NCBI GenBank assembly: GCA_028818775.1 | Contig: JAPPNE010000011.1 | Span: forward strand, 1 to 32,774 | Direction: 5' to 3' | DNA: 32,774 bases | Origin: Deltaproteobacteria bacterium | GTDB lineage: Bacteria > Desulfobacterota > Binatia > UBA9968 > JAJDTQ01 | Part shown: positions 7,562 to 16,135 of the stretch, piece by piece | Position numbering within the stretch: position 1 is the first letter of the stretch | Layout: each line of letters starts with the position of its first letter | Made by a program: the position numbers and the translations under genes | The notes under the pieces: model-generated | The model's input: the letters and a program-made list of their open reading frames with translations, nothing else | What the model was told of the DNA's origin: nothing | The model's database searches: none

Positions 7562-8259
7562 CCGCTGTCCGCCAACACGTGGAGAAGATTCCCGTGGATC
7601 GCGGCATGCAGGTGTCCGCGGTGCTGGCCGAGCCGGCCGCGTACCGCGCTGGCCAGACCGATGTCATCGTCCTCGCCCACGGCGCGGGCACGGACATGCA
7701 CCACCCGTTCATGACCTTCTTCCACGAGTCGCTGGCGAAGGCGGGCTGGCTCTCGGTGAAGTTCAACTTCCCGTACAAGGAGCTGGGCCGGAAGGCGCCC
7801 GACCCCGGCCCCCGGCTTGGGGATGCCTTCGAGCGGGTGCTGGCCCACGTGCGGGAGACTCTCCGCCCGGCACCGGGGCGGCTCTTCATCGGCGGCAAAT
7901 CCATGGGCGGCCGCATCGCCGCCAACGTCGCCGCCAGGGAGGCGGACGCCGGGGAGCAAGGCCTGGCCGGTCTCGTCTTCCTCGGCTACCCGCTGCACGC
8001 GCCCAAGCGCCACGACCGGCTCCGGGCCGACAACCTCGTGAAGATCGCCGCGCCCATGCTGTTCGTGGAAGGCACCAACGACCCCTTCTGCCGGCTCGAC
8101 CTGCTGGAAGAGGTGCTGAAGCAGGTCCAGGCGCAGACCCGGACCCACATCATCGAGGGCGGCAACCACGACTTCCGCGTCCCCAAGCGGCTGGGCCGCG
8201 AGCCCGAGGCCATCTGGCAGGAAGCGGTGGAAGCCATTTGCCGCTGGCGAGCGGAATGA
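7558..8259 (+). CDS. Alpha/beta hydrolase, KANSL3/TEX30-like family
   Basis: The 233-aa protein is predicted to be a cytosolic alpha/beta-fold hydrolase of the KANSL3/TEX30-like (COG3571) type. The oxyanion region is LAHGAGTDMHHPFM. The nucleophile elbow GGKSMGGRIA places Ser at 115. The acid is probably D176 in FVEGTNDPF and the base H204 in GGNHDF. No signal peptide is visible. The ATG at 7558, inside the panE-family stop (ATGA), was preferred to an in-frame upstream start at 7435 because the upstream 41 codons are out-of-frame shadow of the preceding gene. The stop lies one base from the convergent cyclophilin stop. The substrate is unknown. Confidence 0.88.
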   Translation: MTAVRQHVEKIPVDRGMQVSAVLAEPAAYRAGQTDVIVLAHGAGTDMHHPFMTFFHESLAKAGWLSVKFNFPYKELGRKAPDPGPRLGDAFERVLAHVRETLRPAPGRLFIGGKSMGGRIAANVAAREADAGEQGLAGLVFLGYPLHAPKRHDRLRADNLVKIAAPMLFVEGTNDPFCRLDLLEEVLKQVQAQTRTHIIEGGNHDFRVPKRLGREPEAIWQEAVEAICRWRAE

Positions 8260-8260
8260 C

Positions 8261-8857
8261 CTACTTCGCCGCCTCCTTGCGCCGGGCCGTGTTGGTGACC
8301 ACGGGCTCCATGGGCACGTCGCTGTGGGGGCCGCGGTTGCCGGTCTGCACGCCGGCGATCTTGTCCACCACGTCCATGCCTTCCACTATCTTGCCGAACA
8401 CGGCGTAGCCGAAGTCGCGGGTGCCGTGGTCCAGGAAGTCGTTGTCCTTCAGGTTGATGAAGAACTGGGAGGTGGCGCTGTTGATGTCCGAGGTGCGCGC
8501 CATGGACAGCGTTCCCCGGAGATTCTTGACGCCGTTGTCGGCCTCGTTCTTGATGGGCGCGTTGGTCTGCTTCTGGTTCATGTCCGCGGTGAAGCCGCCG
8601 CCCTGGATCACGAAGCCGGGAATCACCCGGTGAAAGATGGTGCCGTCAAAGAAACCGGCATCGACGTAATCGAGAAAGTTCTTCGCCGTGATCGGCGCTT
8701 CCTCGGACATGAGCTCGATCGTAATATCGCCCATCGAAGTGGAAAAAATCACCACAGGCCTGTCTCCTCCCTCTGCTGTTGGGCCGAACGCCGCAGCGCC
8801 CAGAAACAAAACGAATGCCGCTACAAGGCACTTGAGTGCCGTCCCTTGCTGTCTCAA
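8261..8857 (-). CDS. Exported cyclophilin-type peptidyl-prolyl isomerase
   Basis: The 198-aa protein has a signal-peptide-like N-terminus (basic, then [17 protein letters not shown]) and a cyclophilin domain from about residue 34. It contains the catalytic [16 protein letters not shown] (Arg77 equals human CypA Arg55), [23 protein letters not shown] and [15 protein letters not shown]. It probably assists proline isomerisation of periplasmic proteins. The start is inferred to be TTG at 8857, because a perfect AGGAGG lies six bases upstream. Longer in-frame extensions from 8962 would overlap the upstream phosphatase gene and bury the signal peptide. It lies 43 bp downstream of the monophosphatase gene, probably in one operon. 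Confidence 0.9.
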   Translation of the reverse strand: MRQQGTALKCLVAAFVLFLGAAAFGPTAEGGDRPVVIFSTSMGDITIELMSEEAPITAKNFLDYVDAGFFDGTIFHRVIPGFVIQGGGFTADMNQKQTNAPIKNEADNGVKNLRGTLSMARTSDINSATSQFFINLKDNDFLDHGTRDFGYAVFGKIVEGMDVVDKIAGVQTGNRGPHSDVPMEPVVTNTARRKEAAK

Positions 8858-8863
8858 GGAATA

Positions 8864-8869
8864 CCTCCT
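8864..8869 (-). promoter_or_regulatory. Shine-Dalgarno AGGAGG deciding the TTG start of the cyclophilin
   Basis: A perfect AGGAGG on the minus strand is spaced six bases from TTG at 8857-8855. No ATG or GTG lies at a suitable distance in that frame, so TTG is the best start. Confidence 0.7.
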
Positions 8870-8900
8870 GGTGTAAAGTCCGCGGTCCAATCCTCTCCAA

Positions 8901-9749
8901 TCAAGCCTCGCCCGCGGGCTGCTCGTCCGTCGCGATGCGGTCGAGTATCCAGTCCACGACACGGGGCTTGCCCAGTATGACGTCGAAACGGCGCGCGCGC
9001 GGATCGTTTCCCGCCCGCTCGGAGCACACGTAACGGCCGCCCGCCTCCTCCATCAGCACCTTGCTGGCCACGGTGTCCCAGAGGCGCAGGTCATAATCCA
9101 CCATGGCGCCGACGGAGCCGTCGAGGGCAAGGGCGTGGCCGAAACAGTCCGTGTAGGTCCGCACACCGGGATGCGCCCGCATCAAGGTATCGAACACGGA
9201 CGGCAGGCCGGCGCTGACAAACTGCTGGCGGTCGCCGATGCCGATGATTTCCTTTTCCAGCGCCTCGTCCCCGGAAAGGTCCTGCAGCGCCACCACCCGG
9301 CCGTTGCACCGGGCGCCGAGGCCCCTGGCCGCGCTGTAGGTCTTGTCCAGCCCCGGCAGGTCGATGATCCCGAGGACCGGATCGTCCCCCTGGAGCAGCG
9401 CCAGCAGCGTGCCGTAGAGCGGCACCCCGTGGCGGAAGCTCTTAGTGCCGTCGATGGGATCGATGACCCAGGTGAGGGCGTCGCCGCCCCCGGTTTCGGG
9501 CAGTTCCTCGCCGATGACGCGATGCGTGGGATAGCGCGCGGCCAGCAGCGTACGGACCTTCTCCTCAACCGCGATGTCGACGTCGGTGACGAAGGTGCCG
9601 TCGGCCTTGGAACGGTGCGTGAAGCCCTTCTCCAGGGCGGCACGGATCAGGCCGCGGGTTTCCCGGACGATGCCGAGGGCCTCGGACAGAAGGTCCTTCA
9701 GGTCGGCCGCCGCCGGCACGTGGTTCACTCCGGAATCCTCCCCGCGCAC
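8901..9749 (-). CDS. Inositol-monophosphatase-family phosphatase (HisN/IMPase-like)
   Basis: The 282-aa protein is a Mg-dependent, Li-sensitive-type sugar or inositol phosphatase. Metal-binding motifs are present: GEE at residues 80-82, [12 protein letters not shown] (D97, D100, G101, T102), and [17 protein letters not shown] near the C-terminus. Its overall pattern is close to histidinol-phosphatase HisN-like members of the family, but substrate cannot be fixed by sequence alone. The start used is GTG at 9749 with AAGGAGG ten bases upstream. A second GTG at 9728 with GGGGAGG eight bases upstream is an equally good start and would remove seven residues. It heads the pair with the cyclophilin. 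Confidence 0.9.
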   Translation of the reverse strand: MRGEDSGVNHVPAAADLKDLLSEALGIVRETRGLIRAALEKGFTHRSKADGTFVTDVDIAVEEKVRTLLAARYPTHRVIGEELPETGGGDALTWVIDPIDGTKSFRHGVPLYGTLLALLQGDDPVLGIIDLPGLDKTYSAARGLGARCNGRVVALQDLSGDEALEKEIIGIGDRQQFVSAGLPSVFDTLMRAHPGVRTYTDCFGHALALDGSVGAMVDYDLRLWDTVASKVLMEEAGGRYVCSERAGNDPRARRFDVILGKPRVVDWILDRIATDEQPAGEA

Positions 9750-9975
9750 CGCGGCATGGCCTCCTTGCGCCCCATGGACGGAGTATACACGCTGCCTGAA
9801 GGACAGGGAAACGAGGGAGGGTCCGGCGGGGGTCCGACGGTGGACGGGCGGGGGTTGCGGCTGTTACGGTGGACACAGGCCGCCGCCGACTCCTGAGCGC
9901 AGCGCCAGCGGCGACAAGTCAAGCGGCGCCGGTTGCGGCTGATGCGGGCAGTCACCGGCAGCGAGGAGGTTTTCC

Positions 9976-10734
9976 ATGGACCACGCGATCTATGCCATGA
10001 CCGTCGGCATCGCGGAGAACTGGCGCCGATCGGGCATCATGCCGTGCATTCGCAGCGACGCGGAACGGGACGAGCCGGTGCCCTACATCATCTGGTGCAT
10101 CGAGACTCCGGACGGCCCGGTGGTGGTGGACACCGCCTACCATCCGGATTACGTCCCCGTGGAGTGGGCGCAGGGGAACCAGTTCCGCGAGCCGGCCCAG
10201 CTTCTGGGCGAACTGGGAATCCGCCCGGAGGACGTGGCCACCGTCATCGTCACCCATTTCCACGTGGACCACTTCACCGGCTTCGACTTCTTTCCCAAGG
10301 CCAACTTCGTCATCCAGAAGGAAGAGTACGAGTTCTGGACCGGCCCCATGATGCGCTTCGACTACCTCAACAACCTGGTACGGCCCAAGGTCCGGCCGGC
10401 ACTGCAACGACTCGTGGACGACGGCCGCGTCACACTGGTGGACGGGGACCATGAGCTGGCCCCCGGCGTGGAGTTGCTGAAGGCGGGCGGACACACCCCC
10501 GGCTCCCAGATGGTGGCGGTGGACACGGCCGGGGGCAAGGCGGTGCTGTGCGGCGACATCGCCTACACCTACCGGAACCTGCGCGAACGCATTCCGGTGG
10601 GCTGGTACTTCAACCTGCCCGACTCGGTGCTGGCGCTGGACCGGGCGCTCCGGACCGCGTCGCGCCCGGAGCTGTCGTTTCCCAACCACGACCCCAAGCT
10701 CATGGACGGCAAGCGGGTGATCCGGGTGGCGTGA
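9976..10734 (+). CDS. MBL-fold metallo-hydrolase (AHL-lactonase-like)
   Basis: The 252-aa protein carries the dinuclear-zinc motif HxHxDH in VTHFHVDHFTG (H94, H96, D98, H99). The later ligands are in KAGGHTPGSQM and VLCGDIAYTY, and NHDPKLMDG lies near the C-terminus. The arrangement and length resemble N-acyl-homoserine-lactone lactonases and related lactone or ester hydrolases, but many family members act on other substrates. An excellent Shine-Dalgarno sequence (gaggagg, seven bases upstream) supports the ATG. It is divergent from the phosphatase gene, and the 226-bp spacer probably holds both promoters. No luxI/luxR gene is nearby. Confidence 0.9.
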   Translation: MDHAIYAMTVGIAENWRRSGIMPCIRSDAERDEPVPYIIWCIETPDGPVVVDTAYHPDYVPVEWAQGNQFREPAQLLGELGIRPEDVATVIVTHFHVDHFTGFDFFPKANFVIQKEEYEFWTGPMMRFDYLNNLVRPKVRPALQRLVDDGRVTLVDGDHELAPGVELLKAGGHTPGSQMVAVDTAGGKAVLCGDIAYTYRNLRERIPVGWYFNLPDSVLALDRALRTASRPELSFPNHDPKLMDGKRVIRVA

Positions 10735-10761
10735 GCGGGGTGGCGCGGGCGAGGGGAACGC

Positions 10762-11233
10762 ATGACCGGCGGAACTCACGGGGCGCGCCGCATCGGCGTC
10801 ATCTCGGACACCCATGGCTTGGTGCGGCCCCAGGCGCTGGCGGCGCTGCGCGGCTCCGAGCTGATCATCCACGCGGGGGACGTGGGCGCGCCCGAGGTGC
10901 TGGAGCGCCTCCGTGCGCTGGCCCCGGTGGCGGCGGGGCAACGTGGACCGGGGCGCGTGGGCCGACGAGTTGCCGGAGGAACGCACCGTCGAAGTGGACG
11001 GCGCGCGCATCCACGTCATACACAACGTCAAGGCCATGACCGCGACACCGGAAGGCTGCCGCCTGGTGATCAGCGGCCACTCGCACAAACCGTCCATCCA
11101 ACGGCGCGACGGGGTAGTCTACCTGAATCCGGGCAGCGCGGGGCCCCGGCGCTTCACCCTTCCGGTGGCCGTGGCCACCATCCGGCTGACCCGCCGCGGC
11201 GCGCGGCCCAAACTGGTGGAGTTGACGGTTTGA
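10762..11233 (+). pseudogene. YfcE/MJ0936-family metallophosphoesterase, frameshifted
   Basis: Two adjacent frames together encode one short YfcE-type phosphodiesterase. Frame 1, from the ATG at 10762, has RIGVISDTHGLVRP and LIIHAGDVGAPEVLERL. After LAPVA near 10933 the homology continues in frame 2 with RGNVDRGAWADELPEE, LVISGHSHKPS and VYLNPGSAGPRRFTLP, stopping at 11233. All metal-binding motifs (DTH, GD, GNVD, GHSH) are conserved across the break. The shift lies in the run gtggcggcggggcaac (about 10927-10942) and is explained by loss of two bases or gain of one. It is either a recent pseudogene or a sequencing/assembly error in a GC run. It lies 27 bp after the MBL-fold gene. Confidence 0.85.
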
Positions 11234-11275
11234 CAGGGCACCGAGGAACCCGGATCGCCTGCCGCCGGACAAATT

Positions 11276-11385
11276 GGCGCCCTTCGACTTCGCTTTGCTA
11301 CGCTCAGGGCGAGCGGGACTGTTGATTCAGTCTCCCATAATTGACCGTTCGCCCTGAGCGTAGCGAAGCGAAGTCGAAGGGCGCC
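11276..11385. repeat. Long inverted repeat (41-bp arms), copy 2
   Basis: The arms 11276-11316 and 11345-11385 are reverse complements at 39 of 41 positions, around a 28-base AT-rich centre. They share the core of the 6456-6592 element, but the outer bases are ggcgccc rather than ggcgtcc and the centre is unrelated. Mismatches in the left arm only (cttt for cttc, gagc for gaac) show arm decay. It sits between the broken phosphoesterase and the next phosphatase gene. Confidence 0.88.
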
Positions 11386-11421
11386 CGCATTATTGACCAC
11401 AATCTTCCCAGGAGAACACAC

Positions 11422-12207
11422 ATGGACCTGGACCGCGCGCTGACGACGGCGCGGGAGGCAGCGCACCTGGCCGGGGAGAAGCTCCTCTCCTACTACGCGT
11501 CGGACTACGACATCCACCACAAGAGCGGCGGCAACCCGGTCACCACCGCGGACATCGAGGCCAACGAGGTGCTGCACGAAGCCCTGCTGGGAGCGTTCCC
11601 GGAAAGCGGCTGGCTGTCGGAGGAGTCCGCCGACAGCCCCGAGCGGCTGGAGAAGGAGTGGGTGTGGATCGTGGACCCGCTGGACGGGACCATGGAATTC
11701 ATCCGCGGGATCGACGAGTTCGCCGTTTCCGTGGCGCTGGTGCAGGGCACGGCGCCGGTGGTGGCGGTGGCGTACAACCCCGCGACCGACTGCATGACGC
11801 ATTGCCGCCGCGGCTTCGGCACCTTCGCCAACGGACAGCCGGTGCGCGTGTCCGGCCGCGCCAAACTGGAGGGCGCTACAATGGTTGCCAGCCGGAGCGA
11901 GACCCGCCGGGGCCTTTTCGCGGAGTTCGATGGAATCCTGAAGATCAAGCCCACGGGCAGCATCGCCCACAAGCTCGCCGAGTTCGCCGGCGGCCGCGGC
12001 GACCTGATCATCAGCCTGCGGCCGAAGAACGAATGGGACGTGTGCGCCGGGGTGCTGTTGGCGGAAGAAGCCGGTGCCAAGGTGACCGACCTGGACGGCC
12101 GGCCGTTTGCATTCAACCAGGCGGACACGCTGCGCAACGGCGTCATCGCCGCCAACCCGTCGCTCTACCCGGAAGTGTACCGCCTCGTCGCCGGGCGCAG
12201 GCGCTAA
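11422..12207 (+). CDS. Inositol-monophosphatase-family protein, CysQ-like
   Basis: The 261-aa phosphatase has EE at 67-68, WIVDPLDGTMEF (D85, D88, G89, T90) and EWDVCAGVLLAEEAGA, the three metal-site motifs of the family. The segment GSIAHKLAEFAGGRGDLI and the overall layout resemble CysQ-type 3'(2'),5'-bisphosphate nucleotidases, which recycle PAP from sulfate assimilation, but substrate assignment is tentative. The ATG at 11422 has an AGGAGA seven bases upstream. An in-frame ATG at 11341 was rejected because the extra residues are translated from the right arm of the inverted repeat. It is the second phosphatase of this fold within 3.4 kb and is only distantly similar to the one at 8901-9749. 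Confidence 0.9.
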   Translation: MDLDRALTTAREAAHLAGEKLLSYYASDYDIHHKSGGNPVTTADIEANEVLHEALLGAFPESGWLSEESADSPERLEKEWVWIVDPLDGTMEFIRGIDEFAVSVALVQGTAPVVAVAYNPATDCMTHCRRGFGTFANGQPVRVSGRAKLEGATMVASRSETRRGLFAEFDGILKIKPTGSIAHKLAEFAGGRGDLIISLRPKNEWDVCAGVLLAEEAGAKVTDLDGRPFAFNQADTLRNGVIAANPSLYPEVYRLVAGRRR

Positions 12208-12220
12208 CGCCCCGGATACG

Positions 12221-12472
12221 TCATTCCGCATCCGGGTCCGGTTCGGTGACTTCTCGCAGCAATTCCAGAGCCTCTTCGGCTTCCTCTTCCGGCACCTGGA
12301 TGGTGGCGGCCACGCCGGCCGAGCCGAACCCGCCCCACAGCGGCCCCACCGGCAAAAGGCTCAGCGCCGATTCGCCCTGCACCACGTAGGTGATGCCGGC
12401 GCTGTCGAGGACGGACTTGACCACGGCCAGGGTGGTGACGTCTACCGTCCGAAACACATCTACATAGGCCAT
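12221..12472 (-). CDS. DUF2007-family small protein
   Basis: The 83-aa protein (starts MAYVDVFRTVDVTTLAVVKS) matches the pattern of the DUF2007 putative signal-transducing family: an N-terminal beta-alpha-beta unit, a central Gly-rich stretch, then ATIQVPEEEAEEALELL. Function is unknown. It follows surE by 18 bp on the same strand and is probably co-transcribed. Its stop codon falls within a sequence (acgtcattcc) that resembles the palindromic repeat at 3165. It converges with the CysQ-like gene across 13 bp. Confidence 0.8.
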   Translation of the reverse strand: MAYVDVFRTVDVTTLAVVKSVLDSAGITYVVQGESALSLLPVGPLWGGFGSAGVAATIQVPEEEAEEALELLREVTEPDPDAE

Positions 12473-12490
12473 GGTGCTCCCGGGAGGTTG

Positions 12491-13261
12491 CTAAACCGTT
12501 CGCTCTCGGCCGGCGGCCAAAAGGCCGGTTGCCGGCTCTTCCAACGCGCTCGGGTCGGGATTCACGGCTGAACCGGCGATGTCCAGCACCAGCCGGGTGA
12601 CCGAGATGCGCCCGCCCAGGCACACGTCCACGTCCCGGCCGGGCTGCCGCGGACGCTTGCGATACTCCGCCTGGTAGATGAACGCGCCGTCCTCCTTCCG
12701 GTAGGCCACGCCCAGCGGCCGCGTGTCCAGGGGACAGACCACGGCGTCCACCTCTCCATCCTCGGCCGAGTGCGGCATGTTGGCGTTCCAGTACTCGCCT
12801 TGCGAAAGGTCCGAAGCCAGAAGCCGCCCGAGCAGCACCGCGGCCCTGCGGAACACGGCCTCCCAATCCAGTTCCAGGCCCTTGGCGACGTACTGGGAAA
12901 TGGCCAGCGCGCGGCAGCCCAGCAGCGCGCCCTCCCGCGCGGCGGCCACCGTGCCCGAAATATAGACGTCGGCCCCGAGGTTCGCTCCCCGGTTCACCCC
13001 GGCCAGCACCCAGGACGCATCCGGAACGATCTCCGTGAGCCCGATACGGACGCAATCCGCGGGCATCCCCTCCACGCTGTAATGGCACGCGTCGCGCTGC
13101 TCCACCGGAATGGGCCGGTCCGTGGTCACCTGGTGGCCGACACCGGACTTCCCCACGGCCGGCGCCACCACCACCGGCTCGCCCCACTCGCGCACCGCCC
13201 GCTCCAGCACGTCGAGGCCGGGCGCGTCGATGCCATCATCGTTGGTCAACAGGAACTTCAC
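12491..13261 (-). CDS. surE: 5'/3'-nucleotidase SurE
   Basis: The 256-aa acid phosphatase acts on nucleoside monophosphates and is linked to stationary-phase survival. The N-terminal metal-binding motif MKFLLTNDDGIDAPG (D8, D9) is present, as are HQVTTDRPI, SVEGMPADCVRIGL and GVNRGANLGADVYISGTVAA. The start is GTG at 13261, two bases after the argS stop. This gives the canonical SurE N-terminus, and the frame upstream reads through argS out of frame. It forms a tight operon argS-surE-DUF2007. The C-terminal 25 residues are variable, as is usual in the family. Confidence 0.95.
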   Translation of the reverse strand: MKFLLTNDDGIDAPGLDVLERAVREWGEPVVVAPAVGKSGVGHQVTTDRPIPVEQRDACHYSVEGMPADCVRIGLTEIVPDASWVLAGVNRGANLGADVYISGTVAAAREGALLGCRALAISQYVAKGLELDWEAVFRRAAVLLGRLLASDLSQGEYWNANMPHSAEDGEVDAVVCPLDTRPLGVAYRKEDGAFIYQAEYRKRPRQPGRDVDVCLGGRISVTRLVLDIAGSAVNPDPSALEEPATGLLAAGRERTV

Positions 13262-13263
13262 CG

Positions 13264-14964
13264 CTACATCCGCTCCAGCGGCCGGATGCCGAGGATCGTG
13301 AGGCCGCTGCGGAGCACCTGCTTCACCGCGGTGAAGAGCAGCAGACGGGCCTGGGCCTTGCCCGCTTCCTCGCCCTTGACGCGCAGCACCGCGTAGCTGG
13401 CGTGCAGGCCGCGCGCCAGCTCCAGCAGGTAGTTGCACAGGACCGAGGGTTCGTAGAGGCGTCCCGCCTCCCTCAAGACGTCGGGGTAACGCGCCACCAA
13501 GCCCACCAGCCGGTGCGCCTCGGGCTCCACCAGCGGGCTCACGTCCGCCTCCGGGTCGGGCTCGATGCCGCAGTTGCGCAGGATGCCGGCGATGCGCGCA
13601 TGGGCGCTCATGAGGTACGGGCCGGTGTCGCCGTCGAAGGAGATGGCCAGGTCCCAGTCGAAGCGGTAGTCCTTGATGCGCTGCTTGGACAGGTCCGCAA
13701 AGAAGATGGCGGCGATGCCGACGGCCTCGGCCACGGTCTCCTCGTCCTCCAGGTCGAGCCGTTTCTCGATCTGGCCGCGCATGTACGCCAGCGCCCGGTC
13801 CCGCGCCTCGTCCAGCAGCTCCTCCAGGTATATGACGTTGCCCTTGCGGGTGGACATGCCCTGGACCAGCCCGAAGTTCACGTGCACGCAGTCCTTGGCC
13901 CAGGGGTGACCGAGCAGCTTCAACACGGTGAACAGCTGCCGGAAGTGCAGCGACTGGCCGCTCGCCACCACGTACACGATGCGGTCGCAGCCGTAGGTGT
14001 CGTGCCGGTACCTGGCGGCGGCCACGTCCCGGGTGAGGTAGAGGGTGGTGCCGTCGGCCTTCTCCAGCAGGGCCGGCGTGTCGATGCCCTCCGCCGAGAG
14101 GTCGATGATGAGCGCCCCTTCCGACACCGTGGCCAGGCCCTTGGCGTGGGCTTCCTCGATGACCGCGTCCATCTTGTCGTTGAAGAACGACTCGCCGGTG
14201 TAGGAATCGAAACGCACGCCGAGCCGCTCGTAGATCCGCTTGAAGTAGTCGAGGCTGGTGTCGCGGATTCTGCGCCACAGCGCCAGCGCCACCTCGTCCC
14301 CGGCCTCCTGGCGGCGGAACCATTCCCGCGCCTCCTCCACCAACTCCGGGGCGCCGTCCGCCTCCTCGTGGAACTTGACGTACAGGCGGTTGAGGCTCAT
14401 CAGGTCGTCGGCATCCTCGGGCCTTCCGAACCGCTTGAGGCCCACGATCTGCCTGCCGAACTGGGTCCCCCAGTCGCCCACGTGGTTGATGCCCACGACC
14501 TTGAAGCCAAGGGCCTCGAAGATACGCACCAGCGCGCCGCCGATGATGGTGGAGCGCAGATGGCCCACGTGGAAGGGCTTGGCAATGTTCGGGGAGGAGT
14601 AGTCGATGGCGATGGTGTGGCCGGCGCCGTCCCGGGAACAGCCGTACGCCTCACCCGCCGTGACCGCCTCGCGCAACACCGCGTCGGCGTAGCGCGTCCG
14701 GTCCACCGACAGATTCACGTAGCCGCCCAGGGCCTGGGCGCCGTGCAGCAGCTCCAGGTCTCCCGCCGCCTTCTCGGCGATCTCCTTCGCGATGGCCGGC
14801 GGCGCCTTGTGCAGCTTCTTGGCGAGAGTGAAGCACGGGAAAGCGAAATCGCCCATGTCCGGCTTCGGCGGCACCGTCAACATGCGTTCCACCGCGTCGC
14901 TCTCAAGCTCCGCGTGCCGGGCGATGACCCGGGCCGCCTCCCCGCGGAAATCCTCGACCCTCAT
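13264..14964 (-). CDS. argS: Arginyl-tRNA synthetase
   Basis: The 566-aa class I aminoacyl-tRNA synthetase charges tRNA-Arg. The N-terminal additional domain (residues 1-110) is followed by IAIDYSSPNIAKPFHVGH, in which HVGH (132-135) is the HIGH motif. Further on are NHVGDWGTQFG and GMSTRKGN, the counterpart of KMSKS. The C-terminal anticodon-binding DALR domain ends with the typical LGIRPLERM. Length is normal. It is the first gene of a minus-strand operon and is divergent from ppk2 with a 247-bp spacer. Confidence 0.97.
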   Translation of the reverse strand: MRVEDFRGEAARVIARHAELESDAVERMLTVPPKPDMGDFAFPCFTLAKKLHKAPPAIAKEIAEKAAGDLELLHGAQALGGYVNLSVDRTRYADAVLREAVTAGEAYGCSRDGAGHTIAIDYSSPNIAKPFHVGHLRSTIIGGALVRIFEALGFKVVGINHVGDWGTQFGRQIVGLKRFGRPEDADDLMSLNRLYVKFHEEADGAPELVEEAREWFRRQEAGDEVALALWRRIRDTSLDYFKRIYERLGVRFDSYTGESFFNDKMDAVIEEAHAKGLATVSEGALIIDLSAEGIDTPALLEKADGTTLYLTRDVAAARYRHDTYGCDRIVYVVASGQSLHFRQLFTVLKLLGHPWAKDCVHVNFGLVQGMSTRKGNVIYLEELLDEARDRALAYMRGQIEKRLDLEDEETVAEAVGIAAIFFADLSKQRIKDYRFDWDLAISFDGDTGPYLMSAHARIAGILRNCGIEPDPEADVSPLVEPEAHRLVGLVARYPDVLREAGRLYEPSVLCNYLLELARGLHASYAVLRVKGEEAGKAQARLLLFTAVKQVLRSGLTILGIRPLERM

Positions 14965-15060
14965 GACGCGTTCCGTCCCGTGCTTTCCACCGACATCATC
15001 CTGCCGAGTCTAACACAAAGGTGCACACGTGAGCAGGGAGGGGCTGATGACAAGGTGCAG

Positions 15061-15081
15061 GGGCGGGGTTCCAACCCGCCC
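15061..15081. repeat. Imperfect GC-rich palindrome in argS/ppk2 spacer
   Basis: The sequence gggcggggtt-cc-aacccgccc forms a hairpin with a one-base bulge. It looks like a decayed intergenic palindrome of a type common in GC-rich genomes. The flanking 247-bp spacer holds no other clear feature apart from the ppk2 ribosome binding site. Confidence 0.35.
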
Positions 15082-15211
15082 GCGGCTCGAACACGTGCAG
15101 CGAGCCTGTCCGAGTAAAGACGGCTTTCCTGGACAAGTGCCGCGCTTTTCGAGTATCTGTGGTTCGCGAGTCGCCGGAGCGACGCATTCATGTGCGTTCA
15201 AAGGAGCAGCC

Positions 15212-16087
15212 ATGGCCAAGACGAACAAACATGAGAAGAAGACGAAGGACTCGGTCCGTGACGGCGCCGGGGCGGCCGCGCACCGGCAAGAGAAGATCGA
15301 CAACAAGCGTTACGAGAAGGAGCTTCTCCGGCTCCAGATCGAGCTGGTGACCATGCTCGAATGGATCAAGCAGAACGGGCTGAAGGTGGTGGTGCTGTTC
15401 GAGGGTCGCGATGCGGCGGGCAAGGGTGGCGTCATCAAGCGCATCACACAGCACTTGAGCCCGCGAATCTGCCGCGTCGTAGCGTTGCCGGCGCCCACGG
15501 AACGCGAGCAGACCCAGTGGTACTTTCAGCGTTACGTACCCCACCTGCCGGCCGCCGGGGAGATGGTGCTGTTCGACCGGAGTTGGTACAACCGCGCCGG
15601 GGTCGAGCGGGTCATGGGCTTCTGCACCAACGAGGAATACCAGGAGTTCCTGCGTAGCTGCCCGGAGTTCGAGCGCATGCTGGTGCGCTCCGGCATCAAG
15701 CTGATCAAGTACTGGTTCTCGATTTCCGACGAGGAGCAGGAAAGGCGCTTCCAGAGCCGCCTCAAGCTCACGCACAAGCGCTGGAAGCTGAGCCCGATGG
15801 ACCTGGAATCACGGCGGCGCTGGGTCGACTATTCAAGGGCCAAGGACGAGATGTTCGCCCACACCGACATCAAGCAGGCCCCGTGGTACGTGGTTGAAGC
15901 GGACGTGAAGAAACACGCGCGGCTGAACTGCATCAGCCATCTGCTGAGCCAGATCCCTTACGAGGACCTGACACCCGAACCCATCAAGCTGCCGAAACGC
16001 ACGGATGCCGGCGCGTACGTCCGCCCGCCCATCACGGACCAGACCTTCGTCCCCGCTGTTTATCCCGGAAAGCACGAACAGTCTTGA
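15212..16087 (+). CDS. ppk2: Polyphosphate kinase 2
   Basis: The 291-aa PPK2-family kinase transfers phosphate between polyphosphate and nucleotides. A charged N-terminal extension (residues 1-35) precedes the core. Walker A is FEGRDAAGKGG (about 64-73), Walker B-like is LFDRSWYNRAGVE (D122), and the lid is LKLTHKRWKLSPMDLESRRR. It has a single PPK2 domain, so it is a class I or class III type enzyme preferring NDPs, although the exact preference is inferred. The ATG at 15212 has AAGGAG six bases upstream. The longer in-frame start at 15029 adds unrelated residues encoded by the spacer. Confidence 0.95.
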   Translation: MAKTNKHEKKTKDSVRDGAGAAAHRQEKIDNKRYEKELLRLQIELVTMLEWIKQNGLKVVVLFEGRDAAGKGGVIKRITQHLSPRICRVVALPAPTEREQTQWYFQRYVPHLPAAGEMVLFDRSWYNRAGVERVMGFCTNEEYQEFLRSCPEFERMLVRSGIKLIKYWFSISDEEQERRFQSRLKLTHKRWKLSPMDLESRRRWVDYSRAKDEMFAHTDIKQAPWYVVEADVKKHARLNCISHLLSQIPYEDLTPEPIKLPKRTDAGAYVRPPITDQTFVPAVYPGKHEQS

Positions 16088-16112
16088 CCGAGTTTCACTT
16101 TCGGCGTCCGGT

Positions 16113-16127
16113 CACGGGATGCCCGTG
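16113..16127. terminator. Small hairpin between convergent genes
   Basis: The sequence cacggg-atg-cccgtg forms a perfect 6-bp stem in the 48-bp gap between the convergent ppk2 and luciferase-like genes. It has no T-tract, so a role in termination is only suggested by position. Confidence 0.25.
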
Positions 16128-16135
16128 CAAACGGA

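Noticed and set aside
9750..9975. Hidden small gene in the divergent spacer
   Set aside because: Short open frames here lack ribosome binding sites and domain-like composition. Only the two flanking promoters and ribosome sites are expected.
10927..10942. Programmed frameshift in the YfcE-like gene
   Set aside because: No clear slippery heptamer or downstream pseudoknot was seen, and the family is not known for it. Error or pseudogene is simpler.
11341..11421. N-terminal extension of the CysQ-like protein
   Set aside because: It is translated from the inverted repeat. The ATG at 11422 has a proper Shine-Dalgarno sequence.
13402..15117. Long plus-strand open frame over argS
   Set aside because: It is antisense shadow of argS with no domain motifs.
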